This document shows positions 1-5,646 of a stretch of DNA of 5,646 nt, one piece after another (the stretch's first letter is position 1; every line of letters starts with the position of its first letter). A program made the translations under genes and the position numbers. The stretch spans positions 1 to 5,646 of the forward strand of contig CALMSE010000285.1 in assembly GCA_937872275.1 (NCBI GenBank). The letters are read 5' to 3'. This DNA comes from an uncultured Leucobacter sp. Its GTDB lineage: Bacteria > Actinomycetota > Actinomycetes > Actinomycetales > Microbacteriaceae. Below the pieces are notes generated by a model. It did not search any database, was not told the origin of the DNA, and saw nothing but the letters and a program-made list of their open reading frames with translations.

Positions 1-1
1 C

Positions 2-349
2 GCCGCCTCGGCGTCGGTGACCCCGGCCGCCGGATGGTCGGTGCGCGCCGTGGGCGACGGGCTCGTGCTGCACTCGCCGGACCGGGTGCTCGAGGTCGGG
101 CTGAGCGCGGTGCCGGGAGCGGAGGCCGAGGCGGCGCTGAGCGAAGCCGCGGGCGATGCGCCGGTGCTGAACGAGCGGATCGCCTCGGGCCTCGAGCTGC
201 GGCACGTCACCGTCGACGAGGGGTTCGTCGGGGTGCTCGACACGGGCGACGGGACGGTGCTGATCGAGGCGCGGCTCGATCCGCCCGCCGACTTCGCCGA
301 CTACCGCCCGGCGCTCGCGGGTCTCGTCGAGGCTCTGGAAGCCCCCTAG
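2..349 (+). CDS. C-terminal part of a hypothetical protein (5' end outside the window)
   Basis: The frame is open from the first bases of the window to a TAG at 347-349, giving 115 visible residues. No in-frame stop lies between the edge and the first possible start (GTG at 17), so the gene most likely begins outside the window and this is its C-terminal part. The visible sequence is acidic and rich in Ala, Gly and Val. It has alternating hydrophobic stretches (GDGLVLHSP, VLEVGLSAVP, GFVGVLDTGDGTVLIEARLD) that suggest a small beta-rich soluble domain, followed by a short helix (DFADYRPALAGLVEALEAP). There is no membrane segment, Cys pair or catalytic motif. I do not recognise the family. Its third-position GC bias matches the neighbouring genes. 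It converges on the ABC exporter with 13 bases between the two stop codons. A standalone 110-residue protein starting at GTG 17 is possible but less likely. Confidence 0.7.
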   Translation, partial: AASASVTPAAGWSVRAVGDGLVLHSPDRVLEVGLSAVPGAEAEAALSEAAGDAPVLNERIASGLELRHVTVDEGFVGVLDTGDGTVLIEARLDPPADFADYRPALAGLVEALEAP

Positions 350-362
350 CCTCGTCCTCGCC

Positions 363-2273
363 TCACCCGGCCTCGGGCACGAGCAGCTGATGGCGCGCCA
401 GCTCGCGGTAGAGCGGCACGCGCTCCACCAGCTCGGCGTGGGTGCCCTCGCCCACGACCCGGCCCTGGTCGAGCACGATGATGCGGTCGCTGTCGACCAC
501 CGTCGACAGCCGGTGCGCGATCACCACGAGGGTGCGGCCCGTCGCCACCGAGTCGAGCGCCTCGCGCATGAGCTGCTCGTTCACGCCGTCGAGCGACGCG
601 GTCGACTCGTCGAGCAGCAGGATCGGCGGCGCCGTGAGCAGCGCCCGCGCGATCGCGAGCCGCTGCTTCTCGCCGCCCGAGAGCATGATGCCGCGCTCGC
701 CGACCTGGGCGTCGAGCGGGTTGGCGAGATCGGTCTGCGCGGCGGTGCGATCGAGGAGCCCGCCGAGGTTCACCGCCCGCAGCACGCGCTCGCACTCGCC
801 GTCGGTGGCGTTCGGCGCGCCGAGACGCAGGTTCTCGCGCAGGGAGCCGGCCAGCACCGGCGCATCCTGCTCCACGTAGCCGAGCTGGCGGCGCAGTTCG
901 GCGCGGTCGAGGGTGCGCAGATCCGCCCCGTGGAGCGAGACGGCGCCGCTGTCGGGGTCGTAGAAGCGCTCGACGAGGCCGAGGATCGTCGACTTGCCGG
1001 CCCCCGAGGGCCCGACGAGTGCGACGCGCATACCCCGCGGCACGTCGAAGCTGACGTCGTGCAGCACGGGCGTCTCGACGATCTGCGCGGGCGCGGCCTC
1101 GGCGTCGCGCCGGGCGCCGCGGCCCGTGCCGCGGATGAGCTCTCGGGCGTCCACGCGGTCGGGCGCGGCGGAGCGGTAGGTGAAGCCGACGCCCTCGAAG
1201 CGGATCGCGGGGGCGTCGTCGCGGGCGGCCTCTGCGAGCGGCACGATCGCACCCGTGGGCGAGAGCTCGGCGTCGCGCGCGGTCTCGACGGGGAGCGCCG
1301 TGATCTCCTGGATGCGTCCGAGCGCGCCGAGCGCCTGGTTCACGGCGGAGATGGCGCCGAAGGCCTGGCCGAGCGGCATGATCATCATGAAGAGGAAGAT
1401 GATGAAGGTGACGAGCTGCGCCACGGTGATCGAGCCGGTCGCGACGCGGTAGCCGCCGAGGCCGAGCACCGCGAGGAACGACACCTGCATGGCGATGAAC
1501 GAGATCGGCACGATGAGCGCCGAGATGCGGGCGACCCGGAGGCCGAGGCGGTAGGCGCCCTCGGCCTGCGCCTCGATCTCGGCCTGCTCGCGCTCGTCGG
1601 CGCCCGCCGCCCGGATGGTGCGGACCGAGCCGATGGCCCGATCCACGGCGGCGGCGAGGTCGCCGACCTTCTCCTGCGCCCGTGCGACGGCGGGGCGGAT
1701 CCGCGACGACAGCCCCACCACCACGACGAGCGCGATGACGACCACCCCGAAGGTCACCGCGAACAGCATCGGGTCGATGACGAGCATGCCGATGAGCGCG
1801 CCGACGAACAGCAGCGCACCGCCGATCGACTCGACGAGGCCCTGCGTCAGCACGGCGCGCAGCAGCGTCGTGTCGGAGCCGACGCGCGAGACGAGGTCGC
1901 CGGTGCGGCGCCGGTCGAACTCCGAGATCGGCAGGTGCAGGATCTTCGCGACGAGGCGCCGGCGCGACGAGAACACCACGCCCTCGCCCATGCACTGCAG
2001 CAGGTAGTGCTGGTAGCCGCTCGCGAGCGCGCTCGCGAGCACGAAGAGCAGCAGCGCCCACAGCAGCCAGTCGAGCGGCGCCGAGTTCTGCACCCGGTCG
2101 ATCACCGCGCCGATGATGAGCGGTTGGGCGAGCGAGAAGAGGGCCCCGAGCACGCTGAGCCCTGCGATGAAGGCGAATCGCCCCCGCTCCTCGAGAAGGT
2201 ACGGGATCAGCTGTTTCAGCGAGGCGCGCGGCCCGCGGCCGGCGGCGTCGTTTCGCTTCGTGTTACGCGGCAC
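363..2273 (-). CDS. BmrA-like half-size ABC exporter (fused permease and ATPase)
   Basis: This is a 636-residue ABC transporter half-molecule, expected to work as a dimer in the cytoplasmic membrane and export drugs, lipids or metabolites. Residues about 30-310 form the six-helix exporter domain, with predicted helices near 33-58, 68-90, 148-165, 167-190, 253-274 and 285-305. The ATPase domain has A-loop Tyr366, Walker A GPSGAGKST (421-429), Q-loop Gln469, signature LSGGE (531-535), Walker B ILLLDE (551-556, catalytic Glu556) and H-loop His587. All key residues are intact, so the ATPase should be active. The FLFMMIMPLGQ stretch in helix 6 and the GLYRE-like C-terminus resemble B. subtilis BmrA as I remember it. 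The substrate cannot be read from the sequence. About 28 extra Ala/Arg/Asp-rich residues separate the A-loop from VLHDVSF (see findings). GTG at 2273 is the most upstream start: an in-frame TGA lies two codons before it, and an AGGG sits 8 bases upstream. The gene follows ribH by 79 bases on the same strand, so co-transcription is possible but unproven. Confidence 0.96.
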   Translation of the reverse strand: MPRNTKRNDAAGRGPRASLKQLIPYLLEERGRFAFIAGLSVLGALFSLAQPLIIGAVIDRVQNSAPLDWLLWALLLFVLASALASGYQHYLLQCMGEGVVFSSRRRLVAKILHLPISEFDRRRTGDLVSRVGSDTTLLRAVLTQGLVESIGGALLFVGALIGMLVIDPMLFAVTFGVVVIALVVVVGLSSRIRPAVARAQEKVGDLAAAVDRAIGSVRTIRAAGADEREQAEIEAQAEGAYRLGLRVARISALIVPISFIAMQVSFLAVLGLGGYRVATGSITVAQLVTFIIFLFMMIMPLGQAFGAISAVNQALGALGRIQEITALPVETARDAELSPTGAIVPLAEAARDDAPAIRFEGVGFTYRSAAPDRVDARELIRGTGRGARRDAEAAPAQIVETPVLHDVSFDVPRGMRVALVGPSGAGKSTILGLVERFYDPDSGAVSLHGADLRTLDRAELRRQLGYVEQDAPVLAGSLRENLRLGAPNATDGECERVLRAVNLGGLLDRTAAQTDLANPLDAQVGERGIMLSGGEKQRLAIARALLTAPPILLLDESTASLDGVNEQLMREALDSVATGRTLVVIAHRLSTVVDSDRIIVLDQGRVVGEGTHAELVERVPLYRELARHQLLVPEAG

Positions 2274-2352
2274 GACTCACACCCTAGTCACAGAATCTGA
2301 AACATCTGCTGAATGCCGGCGATGCTCGGCGCGAGGCGATCCGCGCCCCGTT
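2274..2352 (-). other. Intergenic gap between ribH and the ABC exporter gene
   Basis: This 79-base gap is the longest non-coding stretch in the window. Its part nearest the exporter (about 2285-2317) is clearly richer in A and T than the surroundings, as expected for a promoter. However, no -35/-10 pair with normal spacing stands out; the best -10-like hexamer, TAGGGT, overlaps the ribosome binding site. Nearer ribH there is an inverted repeat with arms GGCGCG (2328-2333) and CGCGCC (2342-2347) and an 8-base loop. No T-run follows it on the minus strand, so it is not a convincing intrinsic terminator. The exporter could therefore be read through from the rib operon, have its own weak promoter, or both. 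Confidence 0.35.
2282..2286 (-). promoter_or_regulatory. Weak ribosome binding site of the ABC exporter gene
   Basis: On the minus strand TAGGG lies 8 bases before the GTG at 2273. It is a modest Shine-Dalgarno match. With the in-frame TGA just upstream of the GTG, it supports this start. Confidence 0.5.
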
Positions 2353-2865
2353 CTATCGCGCCGCGCCGGGCACGAGCTGCATGGTCGGGCCCTCCTCGCG
2401 AATGCGGCGCGCCGTCACGGCGAGCTGCAGGGCCGCCTCGGCGGCCTCGACGCCCTTCGACTCCCGGGAGCCCGGGAGACCCGCGCGATCCAGCGCCTGC
2501 TCGTCGTCGTCGGTCGTCAGCACGCCGAAGCCCACCGGCTTGCCCGTGTCGAGCTGCACGCGGGTGAGGCCGTCGGTGACCGCGCTCGAGATGTACTCGA
2601 AGTGCGGGGTGCCGCCGCGGACGATGACGCCGAGGCACACCGTCGCGTCGAAGCCGCCGTCGGTCAGGGCCGCCTGCGCCGCGAGCGGCAGCTCGAATGC
2701 GCCGGCGACGCGGAAGAGCGTGTGATCCGCCCCCGCGGCCATGATCGTCTCATGGGCCCCCGTGATCAGTCCGCCCATGACCTCCTCGTGCCAGCTGCCC
2801 GCGATCACCGCGATGCGCAGCCCTCGCGCATCGACCGCCAGCTCCGGCGCTCCGTGCCCGCTCAT
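2353..2865 (-). CDS. ribH: 6,7-dimethyl-8-ribityllumazine synthase
   Basis: RibH condenses 5-amino-6-ribitylamino-uracil with 3,4-dihydroxy-2-butanone 4-phosphate to give 6,7-dimethyl-8-ribityllumazine, the penultimate step of riboflavin synthesis, in the cytoplasm. The protein has 170 residues, slightly longer than the usual 155-160, with short tails at both ends. The aromatic residue that stacks on the pyrimidine is Trp25, in GSWHEE, the SWH form I recall from M. tuberculosis RibH; B. subtilis has Phe here. The substrate loop GAFELP is at 55-60. The phosphate-binding and catalytic motif RGGTPHFEY is at 83-91, with the proton-transfer residue at His88. GVLTTD (114-119) is followed by DRAG with Arg127, which matches the phosphate-binding Arg. 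All expected active-site residues are present. The family forms pentamers or 60-meric capsids, and the sequence here does not decide which. The ATG at 2865 overlaps the ribBA stop as ATGA, and AAGGGG lies 7 bases upstream. Confidence 0.98.
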   Translation of the reverse strand: MSGHGAPELAVDARGLRIAVIAGSWHEEVMGGLITGAHETIMAAGADHTLFRVAGAFELPLAAQAALTDGGFDATVCLGVIVRGGTPHFEYISSAVTDGLTRVQLDTGKPVGFGVLTTDDDEQALDRAGLPGSRESKGVEAAEAALQLAVTARRIREEGPTMQLVPGAAR

Positions 2866-4139
2866 CGTGCGTCCCCTTCCTCGGAGGCCTCCGGGAACTG
2901 ATGCCCCATGCGATCGCGCTTCGTCTCGACGTAGCGCGCGTTCTGCTCGGTGAAGCCGACGTGCAGCGGCACGCGCTCGATCACGGTGACGCCGCGCCGC
3001 TCGAGCTGGTCCACCTTGTCGGGGTTGTTGGTGAGCAGGCGGATCCGGCCGAGGCCCATGTCGGCGAGGATCTCGGCCGCAGCGGTGTAGTCGCGCGCGT
3101 CGGCCGGCAGCCCCAGCTGCAGGTTCGCGTCGAGCGTGTCGACGCCCGACTCCTGCAGCTGATAGGCGCGCAGCTTGTTCGCGAGGCCGATGCCGCGCCC
3201 CTCCTGGCCGCGCAGGTAGACGACGACGCCGCCCTGCTCGTGGATCAGGTCCATCGCGGCGTGCAGCTGCGGCCCGCACTCGCACTTGAGCGAGCCGAAG
3301 GCCTCGCCCGTGATGCACTCGGAGTGCACGCGCACGAGGCAGCCCTCCTCGGGCAGCCGATCGGTGCCGGTCGTGGAGATCAGCGCGACGTGGTCGATGC
3401 CCGCGCGGCGGTCGCGGTAGGCGCGCATGCGGAACTCGCCGTGCACGGTCGGCACCAGGGTGTCGGCCCGCAGGCTGACCTGGCGGTGCGCGAGCGGCCC
3501 CGCCTCGCGGGCGCCCGCCGGGTCGTGCTCGTCCAGGTAGGCGATGAGCTGCTCGATCGTGACGACCGGCACGCCCTCGGCGGCGCCCAGCTCGATGAGC
3601 CCGGGCAGGCGCATCATCTCCCCGTCCTCGGCGACGATCTCGGCGATCATCGCGACGGGGCGGAGGCCCGCGAGGCGCATGAGCTCGACCGAGGCCTCGG
3701 TGTGGCCGGCGCGGGCGCGCACCCCGCCGTCCACGGCGCGCAGCGGCAGCACATGACCGGGGCGGCGCACGTCGCCGGGCTCGGCCTGAGGGTTCGAGAG
3801 GGCGCGCAGCGTCGTGGTGCGGTCGCTCGCGCTGATGCCAGTGGTCACTCCCTCGGCCGCGTCGACCGTCACCGTGTAGGCGGTGCCGCGCACGTCCTCG
3901 TTGCGCTCGACCATCATCGGCAGGTCGAGCTGATCCGCGATCCGGTTCGACATCGGCGCGCAGAGCAGGCCGGAGGAGTTCCGAACCGTCCACGCCACCC
4001 ACTCGGGGCTCGCGAGCTCGGCCGAGAGGATCACGTCGCCCTCGTTCTCGCGGTTCTCGTCATCGGCGACGATCACGGGCCTGCCGGCCTTGATCGCAGC
4101 GATGGCCTCTTCGATGGTGCTGATGCCGGGGGTCGTCAT
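2862..4139 (-). CDS. ribBA: Bifunctional 3,4-dihydroxy-2-butanone 4-phosphate synthase / GTP cyclohydrolase II
   Basis: RibBA (425 residues) supplies both precursors of riboflavin. The N-terminal RibB domain (about 5-205) turns ribulose 5-phosphate into 3,4-dihydroxy-2-butanone 4-phosphate and formate. It shows the metal- and substrate-binding acidic motif [10 protein letters not shown] (26-35), GISASDR (101-107), [11 protein letters not shown] (125-135) and GHTEAS (145-150). The C-terminal RibA domain (about 220-413) opens GTP to the diaminopyrimidinone with loss of formate and pyrophosphate. Its zinc ligands are Cys275 in HSECITGE, and Cys286 and Cys288 in CECG. It also has the catalytic loop [10 protein letters not shown] (310-319), [10 protein letters not shown] (334-343), TNNPDK (370-375) and the usual end KRDRMGHQF. 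Both domains look intact and active. The ATG at 4139 overlaps the ribE stop (ATGA) and has GAAGGA 8 bases upstream. Longer open frames upstream of this ATG overlap ribE and are not coding. The stop overlaps the ribH ATG. Confidence 0.98.
   Translation of the reverse strand: MTTPGISTIEEAIAAIKAGRPVIVADDENRENEGDVILSAELASPEWVAWTVRNSSGLLCAPMSNRIADQLDLPMMVERNEDVRGTAYTVTVDAAEGVTTGISASDRTTTLRALSNPQAEPGDVRRPGHVLPLRAVDGGVRARAGHTEASVELMRLAGLRPVAMIAEIVAEDGEMMRLPGLIELGAAEGVPVVTIEQLIAYLDEHDPAGAREAGPLAHRQVSLRADTLVPTVHGEFRMRAYRDRRAGIDHVALISTTGTDRLPEEGCLVRVHSECITGEAFGSLKCECGPQLHAAMDLIHEQGGVVVYLRGQEGRGIGLANKLRAYQLQESGVDTLDANLQLGLPADARDYTAAAEILADMGLGRIRLLTNNPDKVDQLERRGVTVIERVPLHVGFTEQNARYVETKRDRMGHQFPEASEEGDAR
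2872..2880 (-). promoter_or_regulatory. Ribosome binding site of ribH, inside the end of ribBA
   Basis: The minus strand reads GGAAGGGGA here, ending 6 bases before the ribH ATG. It lies within the last codons of ribBA. With the ATGA stop/start overlap it fixes the ribH start and suggests translational coupling. Confidence 0.7.
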
Positions 4140-4786
4140 GCGGGGGTTCCTTCGTTGGCGGTGGGATCGGTGAACTGCAGCATCCGCTGCACGTGGCGGG
4201 CCAGGATGTCGGTCTCGAGATTGACGCGGTCGCCCGGCGCGAGGGCGCCGAGGGTGGTCGCGGTGAGGGTCTCGGGGATGAGCGACACCTCGAACCAGGG
4301 CGCGGACTCCGCGGCCGGCGCGATGCTCGAGACGGTGAGGGAGACGCCCGAGAGCGTGACCGAGCCCTTGTCGACGAGGAGCGGCGCGAGCGCGGGGTCG
4401 AGCGCGAAGCGCAGCGTCTTCCAATTGTCGTGGGGCGTGACGGAGACGAGTTCGGCGGTGCCGTCGACGTGGCCCTGCACGATGTGGCCGCCCAGCCGGC
4501 TGTCGACGCGCGCCGCGCGCTCGAGGTTGACGCCGTCGCCGGGCCTCAGCCCGCCCAGGGTCGACATGCGCACCGACTGCTCCATGACGTCGGCGGTGAA
4601 GGTGCCCGCCCCGTCGGCGGCGACGCCCTGCTCGATGACGGTCAGGCAGACGCCAGAGACCTGGATGGAGTCGCCGTGCTGCGCGTCAGCGGTGACCTTC
4701 GGCCCTTTCACGGTGAGCCGCAGCGAGTCGCCCACGGCGTCGACGGCGATAATCTCGCCGATCTCCTCGATGAGTCCGGTGAACAT
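4136..4786 (-). CDS. ribE: Riboflavin synthase, alpha chain
   Basis: Riboflavin synthase dismutates two molecules of 6,7-dimethyl-8-ribityllumazine to riboflavin and 5-amino-6-ribitylamino-uracil. The protein has 216 residues, normal for the family, and consists of two homologous six-stranded barrels. The N-barrel (1 to about 95) starts with the diagnostic MFTGLIEEIG and holds SGVCLTV (44-50) with Cys47, the conserved Cys of the first barrel. The link and start of the C-barrel carry SRLGGHIVQGHVDG (96-109). The C-barrel repeats the motif as SGVSLTV (146-152), followed by LIPETLTATTLG (169-180) and the C-terminal helix around HVQRML (198-203). Members act as homotrimers. The ATG at 4786 shares its A with the ribD TGA (TGATG), and a strong GAGGAGGAG lies just upstream. 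The open frame extends far upstream of this ATG, but only as a shadow of ribD. The stop overlaps the ribBA start. Confidence 0.98.
   Translation of the reverse strand: MFTGLIEEIGEIIAVDAVGDSLRLTVKGPKVTADAQHGDSIQVSGVCLTVIEQGVAADGAGTFTADVMEQSVRMSTLGGLRPGDGVNLERAARVDSRLGGHIVQGHVDGTAELVSVTPHDNWKTLRFALDPALAPLLVDKGSVTLSGVSLTVSSIAPAAESAPWFEVSLIPETLTATTLGALAPGDRVNLETDILARHVQRMLQFTDPTANEGTPA
4147..4153 (-). promoter_or_regulatory. Ribosome binding site of ribBA, inside the end of ribE
   Basis: The minus strand reads GAAGGAA, a good Shine-Dalgarno sequence 7 bases before the ribBA ATG at 4139. It selects this ATG rather than starts further upstream in the same open frame, which would overlap ribE. Confidence 0.7.
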
Positions 4787-5646
4787 CAGTGCTCCTCCTC
4801 GGTGGTGGGTGCGGCCTTCGGGCCCGGTCCGGCGGGCGGCTCGAGCACCGCCTTGATCAGCAGATCGGCGCCGAGCTGCGCGAAATGGGTGATGCGCAGG
4901 CGGCGGATCCCGGCCATGTCGGCGACGCCGATGTCGCCGAGCGCGAGCTTCGGCCCGCCCAGCAGGGCCGGCGCGACGTAGACCAGCACTTCGTCGACGA
5001 GGCCGGCCGCGAGCAGGGAGCTCGCCACAGCGGGCCCGCCCTCGACGAAGAGGCGGCGCACGCCGCGGGCCGCCAGCTCGGCCATGTCCGCCGCCAGATC
5101 GTCGCCGCTCAGGCGGATCGGCCCCGCGAGCCCGCGGGCCTCGAGCGCCGGATGTTCGAGGATGCGGGCGCCCGACGGGATCTCCCGATGGCCCAGCACC
5201 ACCGGCACCGGCTGCTCCTCGGCCGGCACCAGCAGGCCGCCGGTCTCGGCCCGCGAGGTGAGCGCGGGGTCGTCGGCGATGAGGGTGCCGGTGCCCACGA
5301 GGATCGCGTCGGCCTCGGCGCGGCGGCGATGCACGTCTCCCCGGGCGTCGACTCCGGTGATCCACCGGCTGCTGCCGTCGGCGGCCGCGGCGCGGCCGTC
5401 GAGGGTCTGCGCCCACTTCAGGGTGATGCGGGGACGCCGCGCTCGGGGCGAAGCCGATTTCTCGGCTTCGCGCGCGGCGTCCCGAGCCCGTCCCGGGCTC
5501 GGATTCGCGGGGTGAGGGGGCGAAGCCGATTTCTCGGCTTCGTGCGCGGCGTCCCGAGCCCGTCCCGGGCTCGGCGCGCTCGCCTGCGCTCGCTGCCGGG
5601 CGAGCCACGGTGCGATGACCTCGCGGGCCTCGTCGGCGAGCAGGCC
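4786..5646 (-). CDS. ribD: Bifunctional riboflavin biosynthesis protein RibD, lacking its N-terminus at the window edge, with an expanded inter-domain linker
   Basis: RibD deaminates the pyrimidinone made by RibA and then reduces its ribosyl chain with NADPH. The visible 286 residues start at the tail of the deaminase domain (GLLADEAREVIAPWLARQR); the zinc-binding deaminase core lies beyond the window. The reductase domain begins at visible residue 74 with ITLKWAQTLDGR (74-85). It continues with GSSRWITG (91-98), VHRRRAEADAILVGTGT and ADDPALTSR, the usual substrate-binding region, and RRLFVEGGPAVASSLL with the conserved Glu of the active site. Between the domains, where I expect only a few residues, about 50 residues are added (visible 20-71). 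They hold two copies of the unit SPGRARDAAxEAEKSASP (x is His, then Arg), encoded by the palindromic repeats listed separately. The frame stays open through both copies, so the gene appears intact. A start at GTG 5334 would cut the reductase domain and is rejected. The TGA overlaps the ribE ATG. Confidence 0.95.
   Translation of the reverse strand, partial: GLLADEAREVIAPWLARQRAQASAPSPGRARDAAHEAEKSASPPHPANPSPGRARDAAREAEKSASPRARRPRITLKWAQTLDGRAAAADGSSRWITGVDARGDVHRRRAEADAILVGTGTLIADDPALTSRAETGGLLVPAEEQPVPVVLGHREIPSGARILEHPALEARGLAGPIRLSGDDLAADMAELAARGVRRLFVEGGPAVASSLLAAGLVDEVLVYVAPALLGGPKLALGDIGVADMAGIRRLRITHFAQLGADLLIKAVLEPPAGPGPKAAPTTEEEH
4792..4800 (-). promoter_or_regulatory. Ribosome binding site of ribE, inside the end of ribD
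   Basis: The minus strand reads GAGGAGGAG, ending 5 bases before the ribE ATG at 4786. It is the strongest Shine-Dalgarno sequence in the window and lies within the last ribD codons (the Glu run before the final His). Confidence 0.8.
5449..5502 (-). repeat. Palindromic repeat, copy nearer the ribD reductase domain
   Basis: This is a 54-base unit containing two perfect hairpins. The first (5449-5470) has 9-base arms CGAAGCCGA and TCGGCTTCG around TTTC on the plus strand, which is GAAA in the mRNA sense. The second (5482-5502) has 9-base arms CCGAGCCCG and CGGGCTCGG around a 3-base loop. Only this copy has an additional outer arm, GGGACGCCGCGC (5431-5442), perfectly complementary to 5472-5483, making a nested stem around the first hairpin. 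The unit lies in frame inside ribD. It matches the copy at 5521-5574 in 53 of 54 bases. It resembles REP-type or Rickettsia-type palindromic elements in design. Family membership is inferred, since I cannot search the genome for further copies. Confidence 0.85.
5521..5574 (-). repeat. Palindromic repeat, copy nearer the ribD deaminase domain
   Basis: This is the second 54-base copy, starting exactly 72 bases (24 codons) from the first, with both hairpins preserved without change (5521-5542 and 5554-5574). The single difference (T at 5543, C at 5471) turns Arg CGC into His CAC in RibD. The 18 bases before each copy differ apart from a final GGGG, so the similarity is limited to the element. 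The outer arm seen in the other copy is missing here. Next to it, GCGCTCGC occurs twice (5576-5583 and 5586-5593), still in the linker-coding region. Confidence 0.85.

Noticed and set aside
350..384. Bidirectional terminator between the convergent genes
   Set aside because: The stop codons are only 13 bases apart. The best pairing (CTCGT with ACGAG, and an inner CCCG with CGGG) is weak and without T-runs.
2019..2040. GCTCGCGAGC palindrome twice, 12 bases apart
   Set aside because: It encodes the repeated Leu-Ala-Ser of a transmembrane helix in the exporter with common codons, so codon bias explains it.
390..2300. A 636-codon open frame on the plus strand opposite the ABC exporter gene
   Set aside because: Its translation is low-complexity and rich in Arg, His, Glu and Ala, as expected from the complement of a GC-rich gene. 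The minus strand has all ABC motifs.
2328..2347. Inverted repeat after ribH as a terminator
   Set aside because: The stem is only 6 base pairs with an 8-base loop and no U-run. Such short GC arms are common by chance here.
2901..4856. A 651-codon open frame on the plus strand opposite ribBA and ribE
   Set aside because: It is an antisense shadow with no recognisable domain. The opposite strand encodes complete riboflavin enzymes.
4786..5334. A separate short reductase gene starting at GTG 5334
   Set aside because: The start would remove the conserved TLKWAQTLDGR and GSSRWITG motifs, and the frame continues open into the deaminase end.
5449..5502. Repeat hairpins as intrinsic terminators
   Set aside because: They lie in the middle of an open reading frame, with no U-run after the stems on either strand.
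5449..5574. A possible CRISPR array
   Set aside because: There are only two repeat units, with internal double hairpins and one 18-base gap, inside a coding frame and without cas genes.
4787..5608. Extension of the ribE open frame upstream of ATG 4786
   Set aside because: It overlaps ribD in another frame and has Arg/Gly/Pro-rich sequence without motifs. MFTGLIEEIG at 4786, with its strong ribosome binding site, is the true N-terminus.

Overview
The window is very GC-rich, with a strong G/C bias at third codon positions and nearly gap-free coding. The protein style points to a high-GC actinobacterium, most plausibly Microbacteriaceae. For example, the lumazine synthase has an SWH motif, as remembered for the Mycobacterium tuberculosis enzyme, and ribBA is fused. 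The family-level placement is inferred from protein resemblance, not from a search.

Layout: a short plus-strand gene enters from the left edge and stops at 349; its 5' end is outside the window. It converges, across only 13 bases, on a minus-strand gene (363-2273) for a BmrA-like half-size ABC exporter. From 2353 to the right edge the minus strand carries the riboflavin biosynthesis operon. In transcription order this is ribD (5' end missing), ribE, ribBA and ribH. The exporter lies 79 bases downstream of ribH in the same orientation, so it may be a last operon member or have its own start.

The four rib genes cover nearly the whole route from GTP and ribulose 5-phosphate to riboflavin. RibBA opens both branches (GTP cyclohydrolase II and DHBP synthase). 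RibD deaminates and reduces the pyrimidine, RibH joins the branches to lumazine, and RibE dismutates lumazine to riboflavin. Stop and start codons overlap at all three junctions (TGATG, ATGA, ATGA), each with a Shine-Dalgarno sequence inside the preceding gene, so translational coupling is likely. The operon's promoter, and any FMN riboswitch, would lie upstream of ribD and outside the window.

The most unusual feature is in ribD. Between the end of the deaminase domain and the start of the reductase domain, the reading frame carries about 50 extra codons. These are built from two nearly identical 54-base palindromic repeats (53/54 identical, period 72 bases, both in frame). Each repeat holds two perfect hairpins; in the mRNA sense one of them has a GAAA tetraloop. 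This looks like a repetitive palindromic element that inserted into, and was tolerated by, an essential coding sequence. A second, lesser oddity is an insert of about 28 residues in the nucleotide-binding domain of the ABC exporter. No stretch over 300 bases lacks a gene, and no RNA gene, CRISPR array or insertion sequence was seen.
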